From: Schoenoplectus triqueter
Lineage: Eukaryota; Streptophyta; Magnoliopsida; Poales; Cyperaceae
Length of the DNA stretch: 40,562 nucleotides
NCBI GenBank assembly: GCA_964058805.1
Contig: CAXKVV010000718.1
Location: 1-40,562, forward strand
Direction: 5' to 3'
Shown: one piece after another, positions 1 to 10,088 of the stretch
Layout of the letters: each line of letters begins with the position of its first letter
Numbering within the stretch: the first letter of the stretch is position 1
Position numbers and translations under genes: made by a program
Notes under the pieces: model-generated
What the model saw: only the letters and a program-made list of their open reading frames with translations
Told to the model about the DNA's origin: nothing
Databases searched by the model: none

Positions 1-38
1 CTTCCATTTGGTTCTTGATTTCTCTCTTTTCGAAAATC
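1..38 (+). other. 5' leader or upstream coding sequence of the glycosyltransferase gene
   Basis: Only 38 bases precede the first in-frame ATG. The reading frame of exon 1 has no stop back to the window edge, so this stretch could be 5' UTR or could encode a longer N-terminus whose start lies outside the window. No promoter element can be judged from so little sequence. Confidence 0.4.
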
Positions 39-1950
39 ATGATGAAGGCACGGTACCGTGAGCTGAACAACACCCCTCTTCAACTCCACATACATCTCCT
101 GATCTCCTTCATTCTAGGAGCAGCCATGGCCACTGCTTGTATCCTCCTCTACATCTCTGCAAACCAGGTTCTGGATACAAGCTTGAGCCTGAACCCCCCG
201 AATCCAATGTCACTTTCTGCTAACTGGAATGGTATGAGTAGTAACCAGGACAAGGCCATGGTTGATCAGGGGGTCAAGCAAGAAATCAAAGAGGAGGTGC
301 TGCATATGGAGGCGGAGGAGGCTGTGTCAACTGGACATAGCCTGATTATATTACCAGCTCCTGAGGTGATTTAAAGTAAAACCATTTATTTACTTATTTA
401 CTTATTCATTTATTCATGAATATGGGATTTGTTATGTCGATTTTTTTCAATGGCTGGAATCTTTTAAAGGATGCAATTTTTGACAATTATTTTATCTTGA
501 CAATCTCGAAAATAATTTTAAAATAAATTCATAAAAAAAAATGAAATGAAAAAACTTTTACAAACATATTCTAAAATTTATATATTCAATGTGATTTAAA
601 TTTCAAACAATTTGAGTGTTATTTGATATTTCATCAAAGATAATTTGAAACCGATCTCGAGGATTCAAATAGCTCATGTTCAATAGAAAAGAACAAATGT
701 ATTAAAATGGCTGGCAGAAGATTTCACAAAAATCTCTTCAATTTCCTTTTCTAATATTTAACTTAATTTTGCGGTCTTACAGCCTGATCATCCATACAGA
801 GAATTGATGGAAGTGTTGAAAAAGGCAGCCAATGAAGACAACACTGTGATACTGACAGAAGTTAATGAGACATCCGCCATGCCAGGATCGCTACTTGATC
901 TGTTTCTAGAGAGCTTCCATGCTGGAGAGAACATTGAGCATTTGTTGAACCATCTTGTTATGATCACAATGGATCAGAATGCCTATGACAGGTACAAACT
1001 CAGAAACTCGATTCCCTTCGTTTTCCCTTTCTTAATTATTGTAATTATTTTATTTTAGGAATGAGTTTTTCGCAGAAAAACAAAAGTTGTGTCAATTACA
1101 GTTGTTATAAGGTTTGTATAATTTGGACATTGATCAGGCTTAGTATTACTGTACTTGATGGCATTCATTACGATTATACGAGTTATCTAATTTAAAAAAA
1201 AATATATTACAAACAGGTGCAAGTCTCTACACCCCCATTGCTACTATTTGAGAACAGAGGGAACAAATTACAACGACAAGAAGACCTTCATGAGCAAAGA
1301 TTACTTCGAAGTGCTTTCGGCTCGCAACAAATTCCAGATCACGGTCCTCGAGCTCGGTTTCAACTTCCTTTTCACAGTAACTTTACAATATATTATAATC
1401 GCTCTTATTATTTTCCCCCAAAAAAGCACTTCTATAATTTTAATAGAAATAAAATAACATGAAGCAACGTCTCACTCTTTTTCAGGGTGTGGATATCCTA
1501 TGGTTCCGGGACCCATTCAGACACATCTCTCTAGCAGTTGAATTTGCAATCGCATGCGATATATTTTCTGGTGATCCTTACAAAATGGACAATTTGGCCA
1601 ATAGTGGTTTCCAATATGCCAAGTCATGCAACAAGACAATTGAGTTCTACAAGTACTGGCATCAGTGCCATGCACAGTTCCTGGGCAGCCACGAACAGTA
1701 TGCATTTAATGCAATCAAGGGTAAAGTGGTGTCGCAGATGAAATTGCGGATACAGTTCCTCGACACAGCCTACATTGGTACATTCTGTCAGCTGAGCAAT
1801 GACCTGAACAAGATCTGCACGCTCCATGGGAAGAGACTTCATGATCTGAGACAAGCGTTTGACGATTGGAAGAACTTCACTGCCAAATCAGCTGATGAGA
1901 AGAAATGGGGGAATTTCCGCTGGAGGGTTCGGGGAAAGTGCATTCATTGA
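39..1950 (+). CDS. GT77-like nucleotide-diphospho-sugar transferase family protein (4 exons; DxD motif altered)
   Basis: Coding exons 39-365, 783-991, 1217-1376 and 1486-1950 join in frame (intron phases 0, 2, 0) to 386 residues and a TGA stop. Residues about 20-40 form one hydrophobic segment after a short basic N-terminus, as in type II Golgi membrane proteins. A low-complexity acidic stem follows to about residue 109. The catalytic domain starts at PDHPYRELMEVLKKAA and carries family landmarks: NTVILTEVNE, SLLDLFLESF, the HPHCYYL region, WFRDPF, FAIACD, SGFQYAKS and FLDTAY. The family (Pfam Nucleotid_trans, related to plant GT77 arabinosyl- and xylosyltransferases) transfers sugars to wall glycans or glycoproteins in the Golgi; the substrate here is unknown. 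Oddities: the expected DxD reads GVD at residues 233-235, and CTLHGKRLHDLR (343-354) lacks the ANCC-like stretch I recall in relatives. ATG at 39 is the first in frame, but the frame is open to the window edge, so the N-terminus could extend. It may be a pseudoenzyme. Confidence 0.85.
366..782 (+). other. Intron 1 of the glycosyltransferase gene
   Basis: A 417-bp AT-rich intron between donor GAG|GTGATT and acceptor TCTTACAG|CCT. It is phase 0 and joins PAPE to PDHPYREL. It holds stop codons in the exon frame, T-rich and A-rich runs typical of plant introns, and nothing else I recognise. Confidence 0.8.
992..1216 (+). other. Intron 2 of the glycosyltransferase gene
   Basis: A 225-bp AT-rich intron, donor GACAG|GTACAA and acceptor AAACAG|GTGCAA. 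It splits an arginine codon (AG|G, phase 2) between AYD and CKSLHPHCYYL. The flanking frames agree only when this intron is removed. Confidence 0.82.
1377..1485 (+). other. Intron 3 of the glycosyltransferase gene
   Basis: A 109-bp AT-rich intron, donor TTCACA|GTAACT and acceptor TTTTTCAG|GGTGTG, phase 0. It falls exactly at the DxD motif: exon 3 ends FLFT and exon 4 begins GVDILWFRDPF. No nearby alternative GT or AG restores an aspartate at the first position. Confidence 0.83.
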
Positions 1951-2484
1951 GAGATTCAGAGCTGTGTTTTATTGATCCTATTGTCAATTGGATTTATTTT
2001 CATTCTGTTCTCAATTTCCTAACAATATATGATCGGTTCAGGGGCATGATAGTTTGTTTTATGAGAAGAAAATGTGTAGCAAAATTTTATAAGTGGCTGT
2101 TAGCAAACCACACTGCCAGTTTTATTATAGTCATTATAGTCAAGGCTTATCTAACCATAGACTAAATGGAGCGTTGGTTTCATAGAAAGGAAAATTGAAG
2201 CTTTGATATTTGTGTTTTATTTGTACCGAATTAATTAGTCAAATTTACATTTGTACTGGTGATATTTTTGTATATCATGCTAAAGTAGACAGTGTCTTCG
2301 ATATTAATGTTTTATTTCTTTCGCACAAACTATTTCAAAATAGTAACTATTAATACGGATTAATCTGATAGGGTTTGTGGGTTCATGTCAACTTCTGAAG
2401 TGAAACTTGTTTTATCTTTCTCAACAATGAACATATATAGGTGGTGAAAGAAATGAAATAAAGGGATTTGGTGCTGAGTCAAAG
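1951..2484 (+). other. 3' UTR and 3' flank up to the satellite edge
   Basis: 534 bp of AT-rich unique sequence between the gene's stop codon and the first recognisable satellite sequence. Short open frames here are not convincing. The candidate poly(A) signal lies near its end. No transposon ends, target-site duplication or other repeat were recognised at the junction with the array. Confidence 0.6.
2457..2462 (+). promoter_or_regulatory. Candidate polyadenylation signal AATAAA
   Basis: A canonical AATAAA in an A-rich stretch about 507 bp after the stop codon. A cleavage site 10-30 bp downstream would fall at about 2472-2492, on the boundary with the satellite. Plant poly(A) signals are loose, so an earlier site may be used instead. 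Confidence 0.4.
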
Positions 2485-4069
2485 TATGTGTCGTAGAATT
2501 TTCATGTTAATGTATTAGTTAGAAAATCTTATAATATATATAATTTGGAATATTTATATTAATTTGCACGAATTTACGCGTAGTTGTGTGGCAAAAAATT
2601 ATTGAAAACGCAAACAACATGTTTAAACAGCGGTTTTTAGTACATTTTATTTGAGTTTCGTGTAAAATTAGTATAGTAGAATGTTCATATTTGATTTATC
2701 AGTTGAAATTTTTTCTAATAGACGTAACTATGAGTATTTATATGAATTGTCAAGAATTTATATGTAGTTATGAGGCCAAAAGTGATGAAAAACCCAAACA
2801 ACTTACTTAAATAGCAGATTGTAATGCATCAAAATTAAATTTGAAGAGAAATTAGCGCCGTAGAATATTCACATCAAAATATTAATTGAAAAACCTCACA
2901 ATAGACATAATTAGGGGTATTTATACTAATTAATTTATTCGTAGTTTTGTGACAAAAAATGATGAAAAAACTCAAACTGCTCATTTAAAAAATAGTTTTT
3001 TATGCGTTCTGATTAATTTGTGCAAAATTAGTGTGGTAGAATGTTCGTACCGACATATTAGCTGGAAAATCTTATAATAGAGATAATTATGAGTTCTTTT
3101 ATGGATTTTCATGAATTTATGTGTACTTATGAGGTCAGAAATGATGGAAATCTCAAAACAACATGATGAAACAGTAGTTTGTAATGCATCTGAACAAAGC
3201 TTTATACAAAAATAGCATCTAAGAATGTTCATATGAAAATGCTAATTAAAAAATCATATAATAGACATAATGTGGATTATTTCTATTAATTTTCATCAAT
3301 TTATGCATAGTTACGTGACCAAAAATTATGACAAACTCAAACAACTTGCTTAAACAGCAGTTTTTAGTGAATTCTAATTATGTTCCGTGAAAATTTAGTG
3401 TCGTAGAATATTTATATTGATGTGTGGATTGAAATATATTATAGTAGACATAATTTGTAGTATCTATATTAATTTGAACGAATTTATGCGCAGGTATGAG
3501 GCAAAAAGTGTTGAAAAACCCAAACAACTTGTTTAAACAGCAGTTTGTAATGCATCCAAATTATGTTTTTTGAAAAATTGGTGTCGTAGAATATATAAAA
3601 TGATTTATTAATTAGAAAATCTTATTATACACATAACGATGAGTATTTGTATTAATTTTCACAAACTTATGCGAAGCTATGTGGCCGGAAATTATGAAAA
3701 GCTCAAATAACTTGTTTAGAAAGCTGTTTTCAGTGAATTCTAATTATGTTTTGTGCGAATTTAGTGTCGGAGGATATTTATATTGATGTATCAGTTGGAA
3801 AATATTATTGCACACATAATTTGGAGTATTTGTATTAATTTGCACGAATTTATGCTTGGTTATGAGTTTCGAACTGATGAAAAAGTCAAAAAAACTTATT
3901 TAAACCGTAGTTTGTAATGCACCCGAATTATGTCCTGCACGAAAATAGCGTCGTAGAACGTTCAGATCGAAATATTAATCGGAGCTCTTAAAATAGACAT
4001 AATTTAGAGTATTTATATTAATTTGCACGAATTTATTCAAAGTTATGCGGCAAAAAATTATGAAAACCT
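2485..4069. repeat. HOR0: diverged edge unit lacking monomers G and H
   Basis: The partial first monomer is followed by monomer boxes at 2611 (B), 2795 (C), 2973 (D), 3154 (E), 3338 (F), 3521 (I), 3704 (J), 3887 (K) and then A at 4070. From B to the next B is 1631 bp instead of 2006. F passes straight into the sequence that follows H elsewhere, through the shared 12 bp at 3371-3382. This unit differs from u1-u18 at many positions, whereas those differ from each other at only a handful. It keeps 11 bp at 2493-2503 that are absent from every other A-B junction. It looks like an older copy that has escaped homogenisation. Confidence 0.9.
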
Positions 4070-6075
4070 CGAACGACTTGTTTAAACGTCTGTTTTTAAT
4101 GCATTCCATTTATGTTTTATGCAAAACTAGTGTCATGTTAATGTATTAGTCAGAAAATCTTATAATAGATATAATTTGGATTATTTATATTAATTTGCAC
4201 GAATTTATGCGTAGTTGTGTGGCAAAAAATTATTGAAAACGCAAACAACCTGTTTAAACAGCGGTTTTTAGTACATTTTATTTGAGTTTCGTGCAAAATT
4301 AGAATAGTAGAATGTTCATATTAGATTTATCAGTTAAAATTTTTTATAATAGACGTAACTATGAGTATTTATATGAATTGTCAAGAATTTATATGCAGTT
4401 ATGAGTCCAAAAATGATGAAAAACCCAAACAACTTGCTTAAACAGCAGATTGTAATGCATCAAAATTAAATTTGAAGAGAAATTAGCGCCGTAGAATATT
4501 CATATCAAAATGTTAATTGAAAAATCTCACAATAGACATAATTAGGGGTATTTATACTAATTTTCACGAATTTATTCGTAGTTTTGTGGCAAAAAATGAT
4601 GAAAAAACTCAAACGGCTCGTTTAAAAAACAGTTTTTTTTTATGCGTTCTTATTAATTTGTGCAAAATTAGTGTGGTGGAATATTCATACCGACATATTA
4701 GCTGGCAAATCTTATAATAGAGATAATTATGAGTTCTTTTATGGATTTTCATGAAATTTATGTGTACTTATGAGGTCAGAAATGATGGAAATCTCAAAAC
4801 AACATGATGAAACAGTAGTTTGTAATGCATCTGAACAAAGCTTTATACAAAAATAGCATCTAAGAATGTTCATATGGAAATGCTAATTGAAAAATCATAT
4901 AATAGACATAATGTGGAGTATTTCTATTAATTTTCATCAATTTATGCATAGTTACGTGGCCAAAAATCATGACAAACTCAAACAACTTGCTTAAACAGCA
5001 GTTTTTAGTGAATTCTAATTATGCTTTGTGTAAAATTAGTGTCGTAAACTGTTCATATCGAAATGTTAATTTCAAAATCAAACAATGGACATCATTATGA
5101 TTATTTATGTAAGTTTTCATGAATTTATTTGCAGTTACGAGGCCAAAAATGATGATAAACTCAAACAATTTGTTTAAACAACAGTTTGTATTGCATGAAA
5201 ATTAAGTTTCGTAAAATATTGGCGTGGGGGAATATCCGTATTGATGTATTGATTGGAAAATCTTATAATAGACATAATTGAGAACGTCTATATTTATTTG
5301 CACGAATTTATGTGTGGTTATGAGGCCAAAAATGATGAAAAACTCAAACAACTTGCTTAAACAGCAGGTTTTAATTCATTCTAATTATGTTCCGTGAAAA
5401 TTTAGTGTCGTAGAATATTTATATTGATGTGTGGATTGAAATATATTATAGTAGACATAATTTGTAGTATCTATATTAATTTGAACGAATTTATGCGCAG
5501 GTATGAGGCAAAAAGTGACGAAAAACCCAAACAACTTGTTTAAACAGCAGTTTGTAATGCATCCAAATTATGTTTTTTGAAAAATTGGTGTCGTAGAATA
5601 TATAAAATGATTTATTAATTAGAAAATCTTATTATACACATAACGATGAGTATTTGTATTAATTTTCACAAACTTATGCGAAGCTATGTGGGCGGAAATT
5701 ATGAAAAGCTCAAATAACTTGTTTAGAAAGCTGTTTTCAGTGAATTCTAATTATGTTTTGTGCGAATTTAGTGTCGGAGGATATTTATATTGATGTATCG
5801 GTTGGAAAATATTATTTCACACATAATTTGGAGTATTTGTATTAATTTGCACGAATTTATGCTTGGTTATGAGTTCCGAACTGATGAAAAAGTCAAAAAA
5901 CTTATTTAAACCGTAGTTTGTAATGCACCCGAATTATGTCCTGCACGAAAATAGCGTCGTAGAACGTTCATATCGAAATATTAATCGGAGCTCTTAAAAT
6001 AGACATAATTTAGAGTATTTATATTAATTTGCACGAATTTATTCAAAGTTATGCGGCAAAAAATTATGAAAACCT
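4070..6075. repeat. HOR unit u1 (reference for monomers A-K)
   Basis: 2006 bp. Units are phased at the C of the TCGAACGACTTG box of monomer A. Boxes: A 4070, B 4242, C 4426, D 4610, E 4795, F 4979, G 5162, H 5344, I 5528, J 5711, K 5894. It is the most edge-like full unit: it shares ATTAAATTTGAAG with HOR0 near 4464, where later units have ATTAAGTTTGAAG. It has private variants near 4322 and at 5692. Its D monomer has A6 and T9 runs. Confidence 0.95.
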
Positions 6076-8081
6076 CGAACGACTTGTTTAAACGTCTGTT
6101 TTTAATGCATTCCATTTATGTTTTATGCAAAACTAGTGTCATGTTAATGTATTAGTTAGAAAATCTTATAATAGATATAATTTGGATTATTTATATTAAT
6201 TTGCACGAATTTATGCGTAGTTGTGTGGCAAAAAATTATTGAAAACGCAAACAACCTGTTTAAACAGCGGTTTTTAGTACATTTTATTTGAGTTTCGTGC
6301 AAAATTAGTATAGTAGAATGTTCATATTTGATTTATCAGTTAAAATTTTTTATAATAGACGTAACTATGAGTATTTATATGAATTGTCAAGAATTTATAT
6401 GCAGTTATGAGTCCAAAAATGATGAAAAACCCAAACAACTTGCTTAAACAGCAGATTGTAATGCATCAAAATTAAGTTTGAAGAGAAATTAGCGCCGTAG
6501 AATATTCATATCAAAATGTTAATTGAAAAATCTCACAATAGACATAATTAGGGGTATTTATACTAATTTTCACGAATTTATTCGTAGTTTTGTGGCAAAA
6601 AATGATGAAAAAACTCAAACGGCTCGTTTAAAAAACAGTTTTTTTTTATGCGTTCTTATTAATTTGTGCAAAATTAGTGTGGCGGAATATTCATACCGAC
6701 ATATTAGCTGGCAAATCTTATAATAGAGATAATTATGAGTTCTTTTATGGATTTTCATGAAATTTATGTGTACTTATGAGGTCAGAAATGATGGAAATCT
6801 CAAAACAACATGATGAAACAGTAGTTTGTAATGCATCTGAACAAAGCTTTATACAAAAATAGCATCTAAGAATGTTCATATGGAAATGCTAATTGAAAAA
6901 TCATATAATAGACATAATGTGGAGTATTTCTATTAATTTTCATCAATTTATGCATAGTTACGTGGCCAAAAATCATGACAAACTCAAACAACTTGCTTAA
7001 ACAGCAGTTTTTAGTGAATTCTAATTATGCTTTGTGTAAAATTAGTGTCGTAAACTGTTCATATCGAAATGTTAATTTCAAAATCAAACAATGGACATCA
7101 TTATGATTATTTATGTAAGTTTTCATGAATTTATTTGCAGTTACGAGGCCAAAAATGATGATAAACTCAAACAATTTGTTTAAACAACAGTTTGTATTGC
7201 ATGAAAATTAAGTTTCGTAAAATATTGGCGTGGGGGAATATCCGTATTGATGTATTGATTGGAAAATCTTATAATAGACATAATTGAGAACGTCTATATT
7301 TATTTGCACGAATTTATGTGTGGTTATGAGGCCAAAAATGATGAAAAACTCAAACAACTTGCTTAAACAGCAGGTTTTAATTCATTCTAATTATGTTCCG
7401 TGAAAATTTAGTGTCGTAGAATATTTATATTGATGTGTGGATTGAAATATATTATAGTAGACATAATTTGTAGTATCTATATTAATTTGAACGAATTTAT
7501 GCGCAGGTATGAGGCAAAAAGTGACGAAAAACCCAAACAACTTGTTTAAACAGCAGTTTGTAATGCATCCAAATTATGTTTTTTGAAAAATTGGTGTCGT
7601 AGAATATATAAAATGATTTATTAATTAGAAAATCTTATTATACACATAACGATGAGTATTTGTATTAATTTTCACAAACTTATGCGAAGCTATGTGGCCG
7701 GAAATTATGAAAAGCTCAAATAACTTGTTTAGAAAGCTGTTTTCAGTGAATTCTAATTATGTTTTGTGCGAATTTAGTGTCGGAGGATATTTATATTGAT
7801 GTATCGGTTGGAAAATATTATTTCACACATAATTTGGAGTATTTGTATTAATTTGCACGAATTTATGCTTGGTTATGAGTTCCGAACTGATGAAAAAGTC
7901 AAAAAACTTATTTAAACCGTAGTTTGTAATGCACCCGAATTATGTCCTGCACGAAAATAGCGTCGTAGAACGTTCATATCGAAATATTAATCGGAGCTCT
8001 TAAAATAGACATAATTTAGAGTATTTATATTAATTTGCACGAATTTATTCAAAGTTATGCGGCAAAAAATTATGAAAACCT
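6076..8081. repeat. HOR unit u2
   Basis: 2006 bp, monomers A-K in the same order as u1. D monomer runs are A6 and T9. C at 6683 (GTGGCGGAAT) is shared only with u6. Confidence 0.95.
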
Positions 8082-10088
8082 CGAACGACTTGTTTAAACG
8101 TCTGTTTTTAATGCATTCCATTTATGTTTTATGCAAAACTAGTGTCATGTTAATGTATTAGTTAGAAAATCTTATAATAGATATAATTTGGATTATTTAT
8201 ATTAATTTGCACGAATTTATGCGTAGTTGTGTGGCAAAAAATTATTGAAAACGCAAACAACCTGTTTAAACAGCGGTTTTTAGTACATTTTATTTGAGTT
8301 TCGTGCAAAATTAGTATAGTAGAATGTTCATATTTGATTTATCAGTTAAAATTTTTTATAATAGACGTAACTATGAGTATTTATATGAATTGTCAAGAAT
8401 TTATATGCAGTTATGAGTCCAAAAATGATGAAAAACCCAAACAACTTGCTTAAACAGCAGATTGTAATGCATCAAAATTAAGTTTGAAGAGAAATTAGCG
8501 CCGTAGAATATTCATATCAAAATGTTAATTGAAAAATCTCACAATAGACATAATTAGGGGTATTTATACTAATCTTCACGAATTTATTCGTAGTTTTGTG
8601 GCAAAAAATGATGAAAAAAACTCAAACGGCTCGTTTAAAAAACAGTTTTTTTTTATGCGTTCTTATTAATTTGTGCAAAATTAGTGTGGTGGAATATTCA
8701 TACCGACATATTAGCTGGCAAATCTTATAATAGAGATAATTATGAGTTCTTTTATGGATTTTCATGAAATTTATGTGTACTTATGAGGTCAGAAATGATG
8801 GAAATCTCAAAACAACATGATGAAACAGTAGTTTGTAATGCATCTGAACAAAGCTTTATACAAAAATAGCATCTAAGAATGTTCATATGGAAATGCTAAT
8901 TGAAAAATCATATAATAGACATAATGTGGAGTATTTCTATTAATTTTCATCAATTTATGCATAGTTACGTGGCCAAAAATCATGACAAACTCAAACAACT
9001 TGCTTAAACAGCAGTTTTTAGTGAATTCTAATTATGCTTTGTGTAAAATTAGTGTCGTAAACTGTTCATATCGAAATGTTAATTTCAAAATCAAACAATG
9101 GACATCATTATGATTATTTATGTAAGTTTTCATGAATTTATTTGCAGTTACGAGGCCAAAAATGATGATAAACTCAAACAATTTGTTTAAACAACAGTTT
9201 GTATTGCATGAAAATTAAGTTTCGTAAAATATTGGCGTGGGGGAATATCCGTATTGATGTATTGATTGGAAAATCTTATAATAGACATAATTGAGAACGT
9301 CTATATTTATTTGCACGAATTTATGTGTGGTTATGAGGCCAAAAATGATGAAAAACTCAAACAACTTGCTTAAACAGCAGGTTTTAATTCATTCTACTTA
9401 TGTTCCGTGAAAATTTAGTGCCGTAGAATATTTATATTGATGTGTGGATTCAAATATATTATAGTAGACATAATTTGTAGTATCTATATTAATTTGAACG
9501 AATTTATGCGCAGGTATGAGGCAAAAAGTGACGAAAAACCCAAACAACTTGTTTAAACAGCAGTTTGTAATGCATCCAAATTATGTTTTTTGAAAAATTG
9601 GTGTCGTAGAATATATAAAATGATTTATTAATTAGAAAATCTTATTATACACATAACGATGAGTATTTGTATTAATTTTCACAAACTTATGCGAAGCTAT
9701 GTGGCCGGAAATTATGAAAAGCTCAAATAACTTGTTTAGAAAGCTGTTTTCAGTGAATTCTAATTATGTTTTGTGCGAATTTAGTGTCGGAGGATATTTA
9801 TATTGATGTATCGGTTGGAAAATATTATTTCACACATAATTTGGAGTATTTGTATTAATTTGCACGAATTTATGCTTGGTTATGAGTTCCGAACTGATGA
9901 AAAAGTCAAAAAACTTATTTAAACCGTAGTTTGTAATGCACCCGAATTATGTCCTGCACGAAAATAGCGTCGTAGAACGTTCATATCGAAATATTAATCG
10001 GAGCTCTTAAAATAGACATAATTTAGAGTATTTATATTAATTTGCACGAATTTATTCAAAGTTATGCGGCAAAAAATTATGAAAACCT
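8082..10088. repeat. HOR unit u3
   Basis: 2007 bp; D runs A7 and T9, which explains the extra base. C at 8574 (AATCTTCACG) is shared with u4 and u5, and C at 9397 (ATTCTACTTATG) with u4. GGATTCAAAT in monomer I is shared with u4, u5, u12, u13, u17 and u18. Private C at 9421. Confidence 0.95.

Noticed and set aside
1517..1854. Open frames on both strands overlapping exon 4
   Set aside because: They are shadows of the conserved exon 4 frame, which carries the recognisable glycosyltransferase motifs.
1905..2165. 86-residue plus-strand open frame across the gene's stop codon and 3' flank
   Set aside because: It is out of frame with exon 4 and has no recognisable motif; most of it is probable 3' UTR.
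2440..2500. Transposon insertion at the gene-satellite boundary
   Set aside because: No terminal repeats, poly(A) tail or target-site duplication are visible. The switch is simply unique sequence to satellite in mid-monomer.
2981..3232. Minus-strand 83-residue open frame in HOR0
   Set aside because: Lies wholly within satellite sequence and is disrupted in the other units. Chance frame in AT-rich repeat.
4517..4717. Plus-strand open frame of 66 residues in monomer D, recurring at 6523, 16557, 26591, 28596, 36623 and 38628
   Set aside because: It begins at TTG, not ATG, sits inside the satellite, recurs only because the HOR recurs, and its length and frame change with the A6/A7 and T8/T9 runs. 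There is no sign of coding selection.
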